A stretch of DNA of 64,000 nt from Microbacterium sp. GTDB lineage: Bacteria > Actinomycetota > Actinomycetes > Actinomycetales > Microbacteriaceae. This document shows positions 23,585 to 31,013 of this stretch, in pieces; position 1 is the stretch's first letter; every line of letters starts with the position of its first letter. The stretch lies in the NCBI RefSeq assembly GCF_017305435.1, contig NZ_JAFKIP010000003.1:434001-498000 (forward strand), given 5' to 3'. Under the pieces are notes generated by a model that was given only the letters and a program-made list of their open reading frames with translations, ran no database searches and was not told the DNA's origin. The position numbers and the translations under genes were made by a program.

Positions 23585-24865
23585 GTGACGACCGCGACCT
23601 CCGAGACCCCCGCCGCCGCGGCGACCGATCCGCTCGATGCCGCGGCCCTCGCGCGAGACTTCCCGATCCTCTCCGAACAGGTGAACGGGCACCGGCTCGT
23701 CTACCTCGACTCCGGCGCGACGAGCCAGCGGCCGCTGGCGGTGCTGGATGCCGAGCGCGACTTCCTCACGCACGCGAACGCCGCCGTGCACCGCGGCGCG
23801 CACACGCTCGCGGCCGAGGCGACGGAGCTGTTCGAAGACGCCCGCGCGACGGTCGCCGGCTTCGTCGGGGCGGCTCCCGAGCAGCTCGTCTGGACGAGCG
23901 GCGCGACGCTCGGCCTCAACCTCGCCGCGTACTCGCTGGGCGCCGCGCTCCGCCTCGGCCCGGGCGACGAGATCGTGACGACCGCGATCGAGCACCACGC
24001 GAACCTGATCCCGTGGCAGGAGCTCGCCGCCCGCACGGGCGCCTCCGTGCGCTACATCCCCGCGCACGACGACGGAACCCTCGACCTCGACGCCGCCGCC
24101 GAGCTCATCGGCGAGCGCACCCGGATCGTCGCCTTCACGCACGTCTCGAACGTGCTCGGCATCATCAACCCGGTCGAGAAGCTCATCGCGCTCGCGCAGG
24201 CCGTCGGCGCGGTGACGGTGATGGATGCCTGCCAGTCGGCCCCGCACCTGCCGCTCGACCTGCCCGCGCTGGGCGTCGACCTCGCGGCGTTCAGCGGCCA
24301 CAAGATGATGGGCCCCTACGGGGTCGGCGGGCTCTATGGGCGCGCCGAGGTGCTCGAGTCGATGCCCCCGTTCCTCACCGGCGGGTCGATGATCACGACC
24401 GTGACCCTCGAGGGCGCGCAGTACCTGCCCCCGCCGCAGCGGTTCGAGGCGGGCACGCAGCCGATCGGGCCGGCGATCGGTCTCGCGGCGGCCGTGCGCT
24501 ACCTCGACGGCATCGGTCTCGAGCGCATCCACGCGCACGAGGTCATGCTCGCCGAGCGCATGCGCGCGGGGCTCGCCGAGATCCCCGGCATCCGCCTGCT
24601 CGGTGATGCCGCGGGCGCAGGCAACGCCCCGCGCGTCGGGCTGTGGTCGTTCGACGTCGAGGGCGTGCACGCGCATGACGCGGGCCAGTTCCTCGATGCG
24701 CGCGGCATCGCGGTGCGCGTCGGCCACCACTGTGCGGCCCCCCTGCACGCGCGCTACGGTGTCACGGCATCCGTGCGCGCCTCGACGGCCCTCTACAACA
24801 CCCCCGACGATGTGGATGTCCTCCTCGATGCCGTCAGCGGCATCCGTCCCTATTTCGGAGTCTGA
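23585..24865 (+). CDS. sufS: Cysteine desulfurase SufS
   Basis: A 426-residue PLP enzyme of the group II desulfurases; it takes sulfur from cysteine and hands it to SufU for Fe-S cluster assembly. Visible are TTAIEHHANLIPW with the PLP-stacking His, MDACQSAPHLPLD, the Schiff-base lysine K240 in FSGHKMMGPYG, and the persulfide cysteine C383 in RVGHHCAAPLHARYG. The GTG at 23585 follows AGGAGG. It is followed by sufU four bases after its stop. No sufB/C/D genes are in the window, so this pair is separate from the scaffold operon or that operon lies elsewhere. Confidence 0.94.
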   Translation: MTTATSETPAAAATDPLDAAALARDFPILSEQVNGHRLVYLDSGATSQRPLAVLDAERDFLTHANAAVHRGAHTLAAEATELFEDARATVAGFVGAAPEQLVWTSGATLGLNLAAYSLGAALRLGPGDEIVTTAIEHHANLIPWQELAARTGASVRYIPAHDDGTLDLDAAAELIGERTRIVAFTHVSNVLGIINPVEKLIALAQAVGAVTVMDACQSAPHLPLDLPALGVDLAAFSGHKMMGPYGVGGLYGRAEVLESMPPFLTGGSMITTVTLEGAQYLPPPQRFEAGTQPIGPAIGLAAAVRYLDGIGLERIHAHEVMLAERMRAGLAEIPGIRLLGDAAGAGNAPRVGLWSFDVEGVHAHDAGQFLDARGIAVRVGHHCAAPLHARYGVTASVRASTALYNTPDDVDVLLDAVSGIRPYFGV

Positions 24866-24869
24866 ACCC

Positions 24870-25337
24870 ATGAACGAGCTCGATGCGCTCTACCGCGAGC
24901 TGATCCTCGACCACTCCAAGCATCCGCAGCACTTCGGCCTCGCCGACGCCTCGGCGGGCGAGGCCTCGGCGGGTGAGGGAAGGATCGGCGAGTCGTACCA
25001 GAAGAACCCCGTGTGCGGCGATGAGATCACGCTGCGCGCGCGCGTTGACGGCGAGACGATCGCGGACGTCACGTGGGAGGGGCGGGGCTGCTCGATCTCG
25101 CAGGCCTCGGCATCCATGCTCGCCGACCTCGTCGCCGAGGAGGGGCTCAGCCGCGCCGAGGCGGTCGCCCTCATCGAGGGGTTCCGCGAGGCGCTCCGAT
25201 CGCGCGGGCAGCTCGAGCTCGACGAGGACGTCTACGGCGACGCCGCCGCCCTCTCGGGGGTCTCGAAGTTCTCGGCGCGGGTGAAGTGCGCGATGCTCGC
25301 CTGGGTCGCCCTCGAAGACGCGATCGCCAAGGCATGA
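24870..25337 (+). CDS. sufU: SufU sulfurtransferase
   Basis: A 155-residue zinc protein of the SufU family, which accepts sulfur from SufS. The three conserved cysteines are present: C49 in NPVCGDEI, C74 in GRGCSISQASASM and C140 in VKCAMLAW, and the Asp at 51 completes the zinc site. The start motif LYRELILDHSKHPQHFG is diagnostic, and the 18-residue insertion relative to IscU is present. An unusual feature is the short duplicated ASAGEASAGEG stretch at about 28-38. It lies four bases behind sufS, and its own stop overlaps the next ATG. Confidence 0.94.
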   Translation: MNELDALYRELILDHSKHPQHFGLADASAGEASAGEGRIGESYQKNPVCGDEITLRARVDGETIADVTWEGRGCSISQASASMLADLVAEEGLSRAEAVALIEGFREALRSRGQLELDEDVYGDAAALSGVSKFSARVKCAMLAWVALEDAIAKA

Positions 25338-26689
25338 GCCACACCCTCGCCACGGCGCACCTGCCGCACGTCGTCATCGTCGGCGGAGGGTTCGCCGGCA
25401 TCAACGCGGCGCGGGCGCTGCGCGCAGCCCCCGTGCGCGTCACGCTCATCGACCGCCGCGTCTACAACACGTTCCAGCCCCTGCTGTACCAGGTCGCGAC
25501 GGGCGGGCTGAACCCGGGCGACGTCACCCATTTCCTGCGGAGCCTGCGCATCGCCCAGCCGAACCTCGACATCGTGCACGAGCACCTGATGGAGATCGAC
25601 AAGGATGCCCGCCACGTGCGCCTGCTCGACGGGCAGGAGATCGCGTACGACTACCTCCTCATCGCGAACGGCGTCACGACGGCCTATCACGGCACGCCGG
25701 GCGCGAAGGAGAACTCGTTCGCGGTGTACTCGCGGTCGCAGGCGATCGCGATCCGCGACGCGCTGTTCACGCGGCTGGAGAAGGCGGCGGCCGCGGCGGA
25801 CCGGACGAAGGGCCTGTCCGTCGTCGTCATCGGGGGCGGACCGACCGGCGTCGAGATGGCCGGCGCCCTCGCGGAACTCCGCGATCAGGGCCTCGAGCCC
25901 GCCTACCCCGAGCTCGAGGGCGAGGCGTTCCGCATCACGCTCGTGCAGCGCAGCGAGATCCTGAAGCCGTTCCTCCCGCGGCTGCGGGCCTACGCGGCGA
26001 CGCAGCTGCAGCGACGTCACGTCGAACTTCGGCTCGGCTCCGGGGTCGACGAGGTCTGCCCCGACGCCGTGCGTCTCTCGGACGGCACCGTGCTCCCCTC
26101 CGACCTCACGATCTGGGCGACCGGTGTCGCACCGCACGAAGAGGTGCGCGAGTGGAGCCTGCCGCTCGCGAGCGACGACCGCATCCTGGTGGGCGAGGAC
26201 CTGCAGGTGCAGGGCCTGCCCGGCGTGTTCGCCGCGGGCGACGTCGCGAAGACCCCGCAGGACTTCCCGCAGCTCGCCCAGCCCGCGATCCAGGGCGGCG
26301 AGCACGTGGCCCGCCAGATCGTGCGCCTGCTGGAGGGCCGGCCGACCGAGCCGTTCGTCTACTACGACAAGGGCCAGCTCGCCATCATCGGCCGGCGCTC
26401 GGCGATCGGCGAGGTCCCCGGCGTCGCGAACCTCCCGGTGCTGCATCGCCTCCGCTTCCTGCAGCGCGTGCCACTGTTGCGGAGGATCGTTCCGCTGACG
26501 GGCCGTGCGGCGTGGTTCGTGTGGCTGTTCGTGCACATCTCGAGCCTCCTCGGCCCCCGCAACAAGCTGCAGGTCATGGTCGGGCTCATCGCGCGCTACG
26601 GGCCGCGGATGCACCGTGCGCCCGTGCCGATCGTGGGGGACGTCCCCGCGATCCGCCCCGCGAAGGCGCAGCGCCGCACGAAGCCCTGA
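25334..26689 (+). CDS. Type II NADH dehydrogenase (NDH-2)
   Basis: A 451-residue FAD-dependent oxidoreductase that passes electrons from NADH to menaquinone without pumping protons. The FAD fold is at 13-18 (VVIVGGGFAG), the quinone-site neighbourhood YNTFQPLLYQVATGGLNPGDV is well kept, the NADH fold is VVVIGGGPTGVEMAGAL, and FAAGDVAKTPQDFPQLAQPAIQGGEHVA is typical. The C-terminal amphipathic/hydrophobic stretch AAWFVWLFVHISSLLG anchors it at the membrane. The ATG overlaps the sufU stop (ATGA). No iron-sulfur cluster is needed by this enzyme, so the link to suf is probably operonic convenience. Confidence 0.9.
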   Translation: MSHTLATAHLPHVVIVGGGFAGINAARALRAAPVRVTLIDRRVYNTFQPLLYQVATGGLNPGDVTHFLRSLRIAQPNLDIVHEHLMEIDKDARHVRLLDGQEIAYDYLLIANGVTTAYHGTPGAKENSFAVYSRSQAIAIRDALFTRLEKAAAAADRTKGLSVVVIGGGPTGVEMAGALAELRDQGLEPAYPELEGEAFRITLVQRSEILKPFLPRLRAYAATQLQRRHVELRLGSGVDEVCPDAVRLSDGTVLPSDLTIWATGVAPHEEVREWSLPLASDDRILVGEDLQVQGLPGVFAAGDVAKTPQDFPQLAQPAIQGGEHVARQIVRLLEGRPTEPFVYYDKGQLAIIGRRSAIGEVPGVANLPVLHRLRFLQRVPLLRRIVPLTGRAAWFVWLFVHISSLLGPRNKLQVMVGLIARYGPRMHRAPVPIVGDVPAIRPAKAQRRTKP

Positions 26690-26709
26690 GACCTCGGCGC
26701 CTCCGCCGC

Positions 26710-27477
26710 TCAGCGGCTGCGGCGGCGGCACAGAAGCATCGCGACGACGTACGCGACGAGCAGGATGCCGAGCATCCAGGCGAGCGCGACCCACAGATCG
26801 CCGGCCACCGGCTCGCCGGCGAGCAGCGCCCGGATCGCGTTCACGATCGGCGTCACGGGCTGGTGCTCGGCGAACCACGCGACCGGGCCGGGCATCGTCG
26901 CCGTCGGGACGAACGCCGAGCTGATGAACGGCAGGAAGATCAGCGGGTAGCTGAACGCGCTCGCGCCGTCGACCGTCTTCGCCGCGAGCCCCGCGATCAC
27001 CGCGACCCACGTCAGAGCGAGGATGAAGAGGGCCAGGATGCCGGCGACGGCGAGCCACTGCGCGATGCCTGCGAGGCTGCGGAACCCCATCAGGAGCGCC
27101 ACGCCGACGACGAGGACGAGCGAGACGAGGTTCGCGACGAGCGAGGTCAGCACGTGCGCCCACAACGCCGACGAGCGGGCGATCGGCATCGACTGGAACC
27201 GCTCGAAGATGCCGCCCTGGAGGTCCAGGAACAGCCGGTACGACGTGTAGGCGATGCCCGACGCGATCGTGATCAGCAGGATGCCGGGGAGCATGTAGTC
27301 GATGTACGACCCGCTCGCTCCCCCGGTGTCGATCGCGCCGCCCAGGACGTACACGAACAGCAGCATGAGGGCGATGGGGGTCACGGCGGTCGTGATGATG
27401 GTGTCGGGGCTGCGCAGGATGTGGCGCAGCGATCGCCCGGTGAGCGTCGCCGTGTCGGCGACGACGTGCGTTGTCAT
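26710..27477 (-). CDS. ABC-2 type transporter permease
   Basis: A 255-residue permease of the DrrB/ABC-2 family with six hydrophobic segments (about 25-47, 60-80, 108-130, 136-160, 168-190, 228-250). The family signature is near DYMLPGILLITIASG and QGGIFERFQSMPIARSSALWAHV. Such permeases export drugs, lipids or other hydrophobic molecules together with an ATPase. Its ATG follows the ATPase stop by two bases. Because the ATPase gene is frameshifted in this sequence, the transporter may be inactive or dependent on another ATPase. Confidence 0.88.
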   Translation of the reverse strand: MTTHVVADTATLTGRSLRHILRSPDTIITTAVTPIALMLLFVYVLGGAIDTGGASGSYIDYMLPGILLITIASGIAYTSYRLFLDLQGGIFERFQSMPIARSSALWAHVLTSLVANLVSLVLVVGVALLMGFRSLAGIAQWLAVAGILALFILALTWVAVIAGLAAKTVDGASAFSYPLIFLPFISSAFVPTATMPGPVAWFAEHQPVTPIVNAIRALLAGEPVAGDLWVALAWMLGILLVAYVVAMLLCRRRSR

Positions 27478-27479
27478 GA

Positions 27480-28261
27480 TCAGACCTCCTTCTCGGTCGC
27501 ACGTGCGGTCAGCGCGAGGAACACATCCTCGAGGGTCGGCTGCTTCTCGACGTACTCGACGGTGGCCGGCGGCAGCAGGGCCTTGAGCTCCGCGAGGGTG
27601 CCCTCGACGAGGATGCGGCCCTCGTGGAGGATCGCGATCGCATCGGCGAGGTGCTCGGCCTCGTCGAGGTACTGGGTCGTGAGCAGCACCGTGGTGCCGC
27701 GCTCGGCGAGCGCGGCACGGTCCGCCAGACCTCGAGCCGGGCCTCGGGGTCGAGCCCCGTCGTCGGCTCATCGAGGAAGATGACCGGCGGCTCGCCGATG
27801 AGGCTCATCGCGATGTCGAGCCGGCGGCGCATGCCGCCCGAGTAGGTGCCGGCTCGGCGCGCTCCGGCATCGGTGAGCGAGAAGCGCGCGAGCAGGTCGT
27901 CGGCGACCCGCCCCGGCTGGGGAAGGTGGCGCAGCCTGGCGACGAGCACGAGGTTCTCGCGCCCCGTGAGGACCTCGTCGACGGCGGCGAACTGTCCCGT
28001 GAGGCTGATCGACGCGCGGACGGCGGCGGCATCGGATGCCACGTCGCGCCCGTCGACGCTGGCGCTGCCGGCATCCGCCTGCACGAGGGTCGAGAGGATG
28101 CGCACGAGCGTCGTCTTGCCGGCGCCGTTGCTGCCGAGCAGGGCGAAGATGCTGCCGCGTCGCACGGCGAGGTCGACCCCGCGCAGCGCGTGCAGGTCGC
28201 CGAAGGACTTCTCGACGCCCGCGACGCGGATCGCCGCGTCATCGAGCATCGCGGTGGTCAT
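27480..28261 (-). pseudogene. ABC transporter ATP-binding protein, frameshifted near 27715
   Basis: The first part (28261 to about 27716) encodes a normal DrrA-type ATPase: Walker A LLGSNGAGKTTLV, Q-loop SLTGQFAAVDEVLTG, signature TYSGGMRRRLDIAMSLI, Walker [25 protein letters not shown]. The frame then changes, and the conserved H/Q-loop region and C-terminus ([18 protein letters not shown]... [18 protein letters not shown]) continue one frame over, to 27480. One missing G in the run after the codons for RTV explains it. Everything else, including the 4-bp overlap with DUF1048 and coupling to the permease, is intact, so this is either a recent mutation or a sequencing error. Confidence 0.85.
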
Positions 28262-28617
28262 GACTGCTCCCGTTCGGCCTTCGCGATGGCATCCGTCAGG
28301 CGCGTGCGCTCCTTGTCGATCCACTGACGACCGGAGTAGGCCTTCACGAACTCCTCGCCGAACTCGACCGGGTCGGCGCCGACGATGTCGCGCAGCGGCG
28401 TGGCATCCGCGGCGGCGCGATCCCACAGGTCGGCGAAGTCTGCGAACAGCGTCACCATGGTGTCGCCGTCGAGGAAGCCCGCCGAGTACATGAAGTACCG
28501 GTGGTAGGCCATCGCGGCGTCGCGGTAGGGCGCGGGCAGGGCCTCCATGCGGGCGATCGCCTGCTTGTACTGCTTCTTCTGCTCGAGCGAACCCGTGAGC
28601 TTCTCGATCCAGGACAT
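28258..28617 (-). CDS. DUF1048-family protein
   Basis: A 119-residue soluble, helical protein of the DUF1048 family (SWIEKLTGSLEQKKQYKQAIARMEALPAPYRDAAMAYHRYFMY). The family is small and uncharacterised and usually sits between a PadR regulator and ABC-2 transporter genes, exactly as here. The ATG at 28617 follows GGAG nine bases upstream, and the stop overlaps the ATPase start by 4 bp. It may be an accessory or sensing subunit of the transporter; this is inferred from gene order only. Confidence 0.85.
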   Translation of the reverse strand: MSWIEKLTGSLEQKKQYKQAIARMEALPAPYRDAAMAYHRYFMYSAGFLDGDTMVTLFADFADLWDRAAADATPLRDIVGADPVEFGEEFVKAYSGRQWIDKERTRLTDAIAKAEREQS

Positions 28618-28618
28618 C

Positions 28619-28960
28619 TCAGTTCTCCTTCTGGTCGTCATGTGTGTGGAGCCGGTCGAGTCGGTCTGCGAGGAAGCTCCACGTCCTCCAGAACTCGTCG
28701 AGCTGAGCCGCGCCCTGCGCGTTCAGCGTGTAGACCTTGCGCGGCGGCCCCTTCTCGGAGGGCACTTTCTCGACGTCGACGAGCCCGCGCTGCTCGACGC
28801 GCAGCAGGAGCGCGTAGACCGTGCCTTCGGCGATGTCCGAGAAGCCCTGGTCGCGCAGCCACGCGGTGATCTCGTAGCCGTAGGCGGGATGCCGCGCGAG
28901 GATCGCGAGAACGATGCCCTCGAGCACGCCCTTGAGCATCTCGGTGGTCTGTCTGCCCAT
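28619..28960 (-). CDS. PadR-family transcriptional regulator
   Basis: A 113-residue PadR winged-helix protein (EMLKGVLEGIVLAILARHPAYGYEITAWLRDQGFSDIAEGTVYALLLRVEQRGLVDVEK), followed by the beta-wing KGPPRKVYTLNAQG and a short C-terminal dimerisation helix. PadR repressors bind aromatic or lipophilic ligands and commonly control the adjacent drug or lipid exporter. It heads the operon PadR-DUF1048-ATPase-permease. A long inverted repeat surrounds its promoter at 28975-29041. Confidence 0.92.
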   Translation of the reverse strand: MGRQTTEMLKGVLEGIVLAILARHPAYGYEITAWLRDQGFSDIAEGTVYALLLRVEQRGLVDVEKVPSEKGPPRKVYTLNAQGAAQLDEFWRTWSFLADRLDRLHTHDDQKEN

Positions 28961-28974
28961 CGACCGTTCCTCCA

Positions 28975-29041
28975 GTACTCAGTGTTGATGACTACTGGTA
29001 CATAGTAAGCATGAGTACTGGTACTCCGCAACACTGAGTAC
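28975..29041 (-). promoter_or_regulatory. Promoter and PadR-type operator
   Basis: GTACTCAGTGTTG (28975-28987) and its exact complement CAACACTGAGTAC (29029-29041) form 13-bp arms 41 bp apart. Between and overlapping them lies a leftward promoter: -35 TTGCGG (29026-29031), 18-bp spacer, -10 TACTAT (29002-29007). Several GTACT motifs in the spacer resemble half sites. This arrangement fits autorepression by the adjacent PadR protein. Confidence 0.7.
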
Positions 29042-29148
29042 CGATTGGGCCGCTGCGTGTGCGGAACACGTGAGGAGACGGTGCGGCGGCGTATGGAAAC
29101 CGTGAGGACGAGGGCTGCGGCATCCACCGGAGAGTTGTATCGGATGCC

Positions 29149-29235
29149 GTGATCGACCTCATCTACCTCCTCGTGACGCTCGCCCTCTTCGGCCTCGTCG
29201 CGCTCATCGCGAAGGGGGTGGAGAAGCTCCGATGA
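29149..29235 (+). CDS. 28-residue membrane ORF preceding kdpF
   Basis: The [23 protein letters not shown] continues AKGVEKLR: one hydrophobic helix of about 20 residues and a basic end. It starts with GTG, and its TGA overlaps the kdpF ATG by 4 bp (29232-29235). The sequence differs from KdpF, so it is not a duplicated KdpF. Coupling to kdpF and codon use like the neighbours suggest a real small subunit or regulator of the Kdp complex. There is no clear ribosome site. I recall similar ORFs before kdpF in other actinobacteria but cannot verify that here. Confidence 0.55.
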   Translation: MIDLIYLLVTLALFGLVALIAKGVEKLR

Positions 29236-29321
29236 TCGTCTTCTCCGCCCTCGCCGCCGTCCTCGGCGTCGCCGCCGTCGTCTACCTCGTGATCGCCCTC
29301 GTGAACCCGGAGAGGTTCTGA
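29232..29321 (+). CDS. kdpF: KdpF, small subunit of the potassium-transporting ATPase
   Basis: A 29-residue single-helix membrane peptide ([20 protein letters not shown], then IALVNPERF). The ending Y-L-x-x-A-L-x-x-P-E-R-F is the KdpF signature. In E. coli KdpF is a lipid-like stabiliser of KdpABC. Its stop and the kdpA start share one base (TGATG), giving tight coupling. Confidence 0.9.
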   Translation: MIVFSALAAVLGVAAVVYLVIALVNPERF

Positions 29322-31012
29322 TGGCCGGGACCGATGCCGCCTCGATCTGGGCGGGTCTCCTCCAGATCGCCACGGTGATCCTCGCCCTCGCGCTCCTCTA
29401 CAAGCCTCTCGGCGACTGGATCGCCCGTGTCTTCACCCGCACCGAGGACGCCCGCGTCGAGCGGGGGATCTACCGCGTGATCGGCGTGGATGCCTCGGCC
29501 GAGCAGACCTGGCAGGCGTACGCCCGCGGGGTGCTGCTGTTCTCGGTGATGGGCGTGCTGTTCGTCTACGCCCTGCAGCGCCTGCAGGCCGTCCTGCCGT
29601 ACTCGCTCGGGCTGCCCGCCGTACCGGAGGGCCTCGCCTTCAACACCGCCGTCTCGTTCGTGACCAACACGAACTGGCAGTCCTACTCGCCCGAGCTGAC
29701 GCTCGGGTACACGGCGCAGCTCGCCGGGCTCGCGGTGCAGAACTTCGTGTCGGCGGCGGTCGGCATCGCGGTCGCCGTCGCGCTCGTGCGCGGCTTCGCC
29801 CGCCGCGGATCGTCCACGATCGGCAACTTCTGGGTCGACCTCGTCCGGGCCGTGGGGCGCATCCTGCTGCCGCTCGCGATCATCACCGCGATCGTCCTGC
29901 TCATCGGCGGCGTCGTGCAGAACTTCGCCGGCTTCCAGACGGTTCCGACCATCACGGGCGGCACGCAGGTGATCCCCGGCGGCCCGGTCGCCTCGCAGGA
30001 GGCCATCAAGGAACTCGGCACCAACGGCGGCGGGTTCTTCAACGCGAACTCGGCGCACCCGTTCGAGAACCCGACTCCGTGGACCAACGTGCTCGAGGTG
30101 ATCATGCTGCTGGCGATCCCGTTCGCCATGCCGCGCGCCTTCGGCAAGATGGTGGGCGACGACCGCCAGGGCTACGCCATCGTGGCCGTCATGGGGTCGC
30201 TGTGGGCGGCGGGCGTGGCGTTGACGACGTGGTTCGAGCTGCAGGCGGCGGGCGCCGCTCCGCAGCTGGCCGGCGGAGCCCTGGAGGGCAAGGAGGCGCG
30301 CTTCGGCATCTGGGCGTCGACGCTGTTCGCGGCATCCACCACCGGCACCTCCACGGGAGCCGTCAACTCCATGCACGACTCGTACACGGCGCTCGGCGGC
30401 ATGATCCCGATGCTCAACATGATGCTCGGCGAGGTCGCCCCCGGCGGCGTCGGCACGGGCCTCTACGGCATGCTCGTGCTCGCGGTCATCGCGGTCTTCG
30501 TCGGCGGGCTGCTCATCGGGCGGACGCCGGAGTATCTCGGCAAGAAGATGGGGCCGCGCGAGATCAAGCTCGCGAGCCTGTACATCCTCGTGACGCCGGC
30601 TCTCGTGCTCGGCGGCGTCGCCCTGAGCTTCGCGATCCCGGGCGTGCGCGCCGACATCGAGTCGACGTCGATCTGGAACCCCGGCGTGCACGGCCTGTCC
30701 GAACTGCTCTACGCGTTCACCTCGGCCGCGAACAACAACGGCTCCGCGTTCGCGGGGCTCACGGCGAACACACCGTGGCTCAACACCGCGCTCGGGGTGG
30801 CGATGCTCCTCGGCAGGTTCATCCCGATCGTGCTCGCACTCGCCCTCGCCGGCTCGCTCGCCGCTCAGGAGCGGGTCCCGGCCACGGCGGGCACCCTCCC
30901 GACGCACCGGCCGCAGTTCGCCGCGCTCCTCGCGGTCGTCACCGTCGTCATCACGGCACTCACCTACTTCCCCGTTCTCACGCTGGGTCCCCTGGCGGAA
31001 GGGCTGCTCTGA
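29321..31012 (+). CDS. kdpA: KdpA, potassium-binding channel-like subunit
   Basis: A 563-residue membrane protein of the K+ transporter superfamily. All four pore-loop regions can be seen: [48 protein letters not shown] and [11 protein letters not shown], each contributing to the selectivity filter. It binds external potassium with high affinity and passes it to KdpB. About ten hydrophobic helices and the length agree with E. coli KdpA. It is the first large gene of the operon and is separated from kdpB by one base. Confidence 0.97.
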   Translation: MAGTDAASIWAGLLQIATVILALALLYKPLGDWIARVFTRTEDARVERGIYRVIGVDASAEQTWQAYARGVLLFSVMGVLFVYALQRLQAVLPYSLGLPAVPEGLAFNTAVSFVTNTNWQSYSPELTLGYTAQLAGLAVQNFVSAAVGIAVAVALVRGFARRGSSTIGNFWVDLVRAVGRILLPLAIITAIVLLIGGVVQNFAGFQTVPTITGGTQVIPGGPVASQEAIKELGTNGGGFFNANSAHPFENPTPWTNVLEVIMLLAIPFAMPRAFGKMVGDDRQGYAIVAVMGSLWAAGVALTTWFELQAAGAAPQLAGGALEGKEARFGIWASTLFAASTTGTSTGAVNSMHDSYTALGGMIPMLNMMLGEVAPGGVGTGLYGMLVLAVIAVFVGGLLIGRTPEYLGKKMGPREIKLASLYILVTPALVLGGVALSFAIPGVRADIESTSIWNPGVHGLSELLYAFTSAANNNGSAFAGLTANTPWLNTALGVAMLLGRFIPIVLALALAGSLAAQERVPATAGTLPTHRPQFAALLAVVTVVITALTYFPVLTLGPLAEGLL

Positions 31013-31013
31013 C

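Noticed and set aside
28619-28960. padR inverted repeat as a mobile-element terminus
   Set aside because: The arms enclose a well-formed promoter and are not flanked by target duplications, so an operator is the simpler reading.
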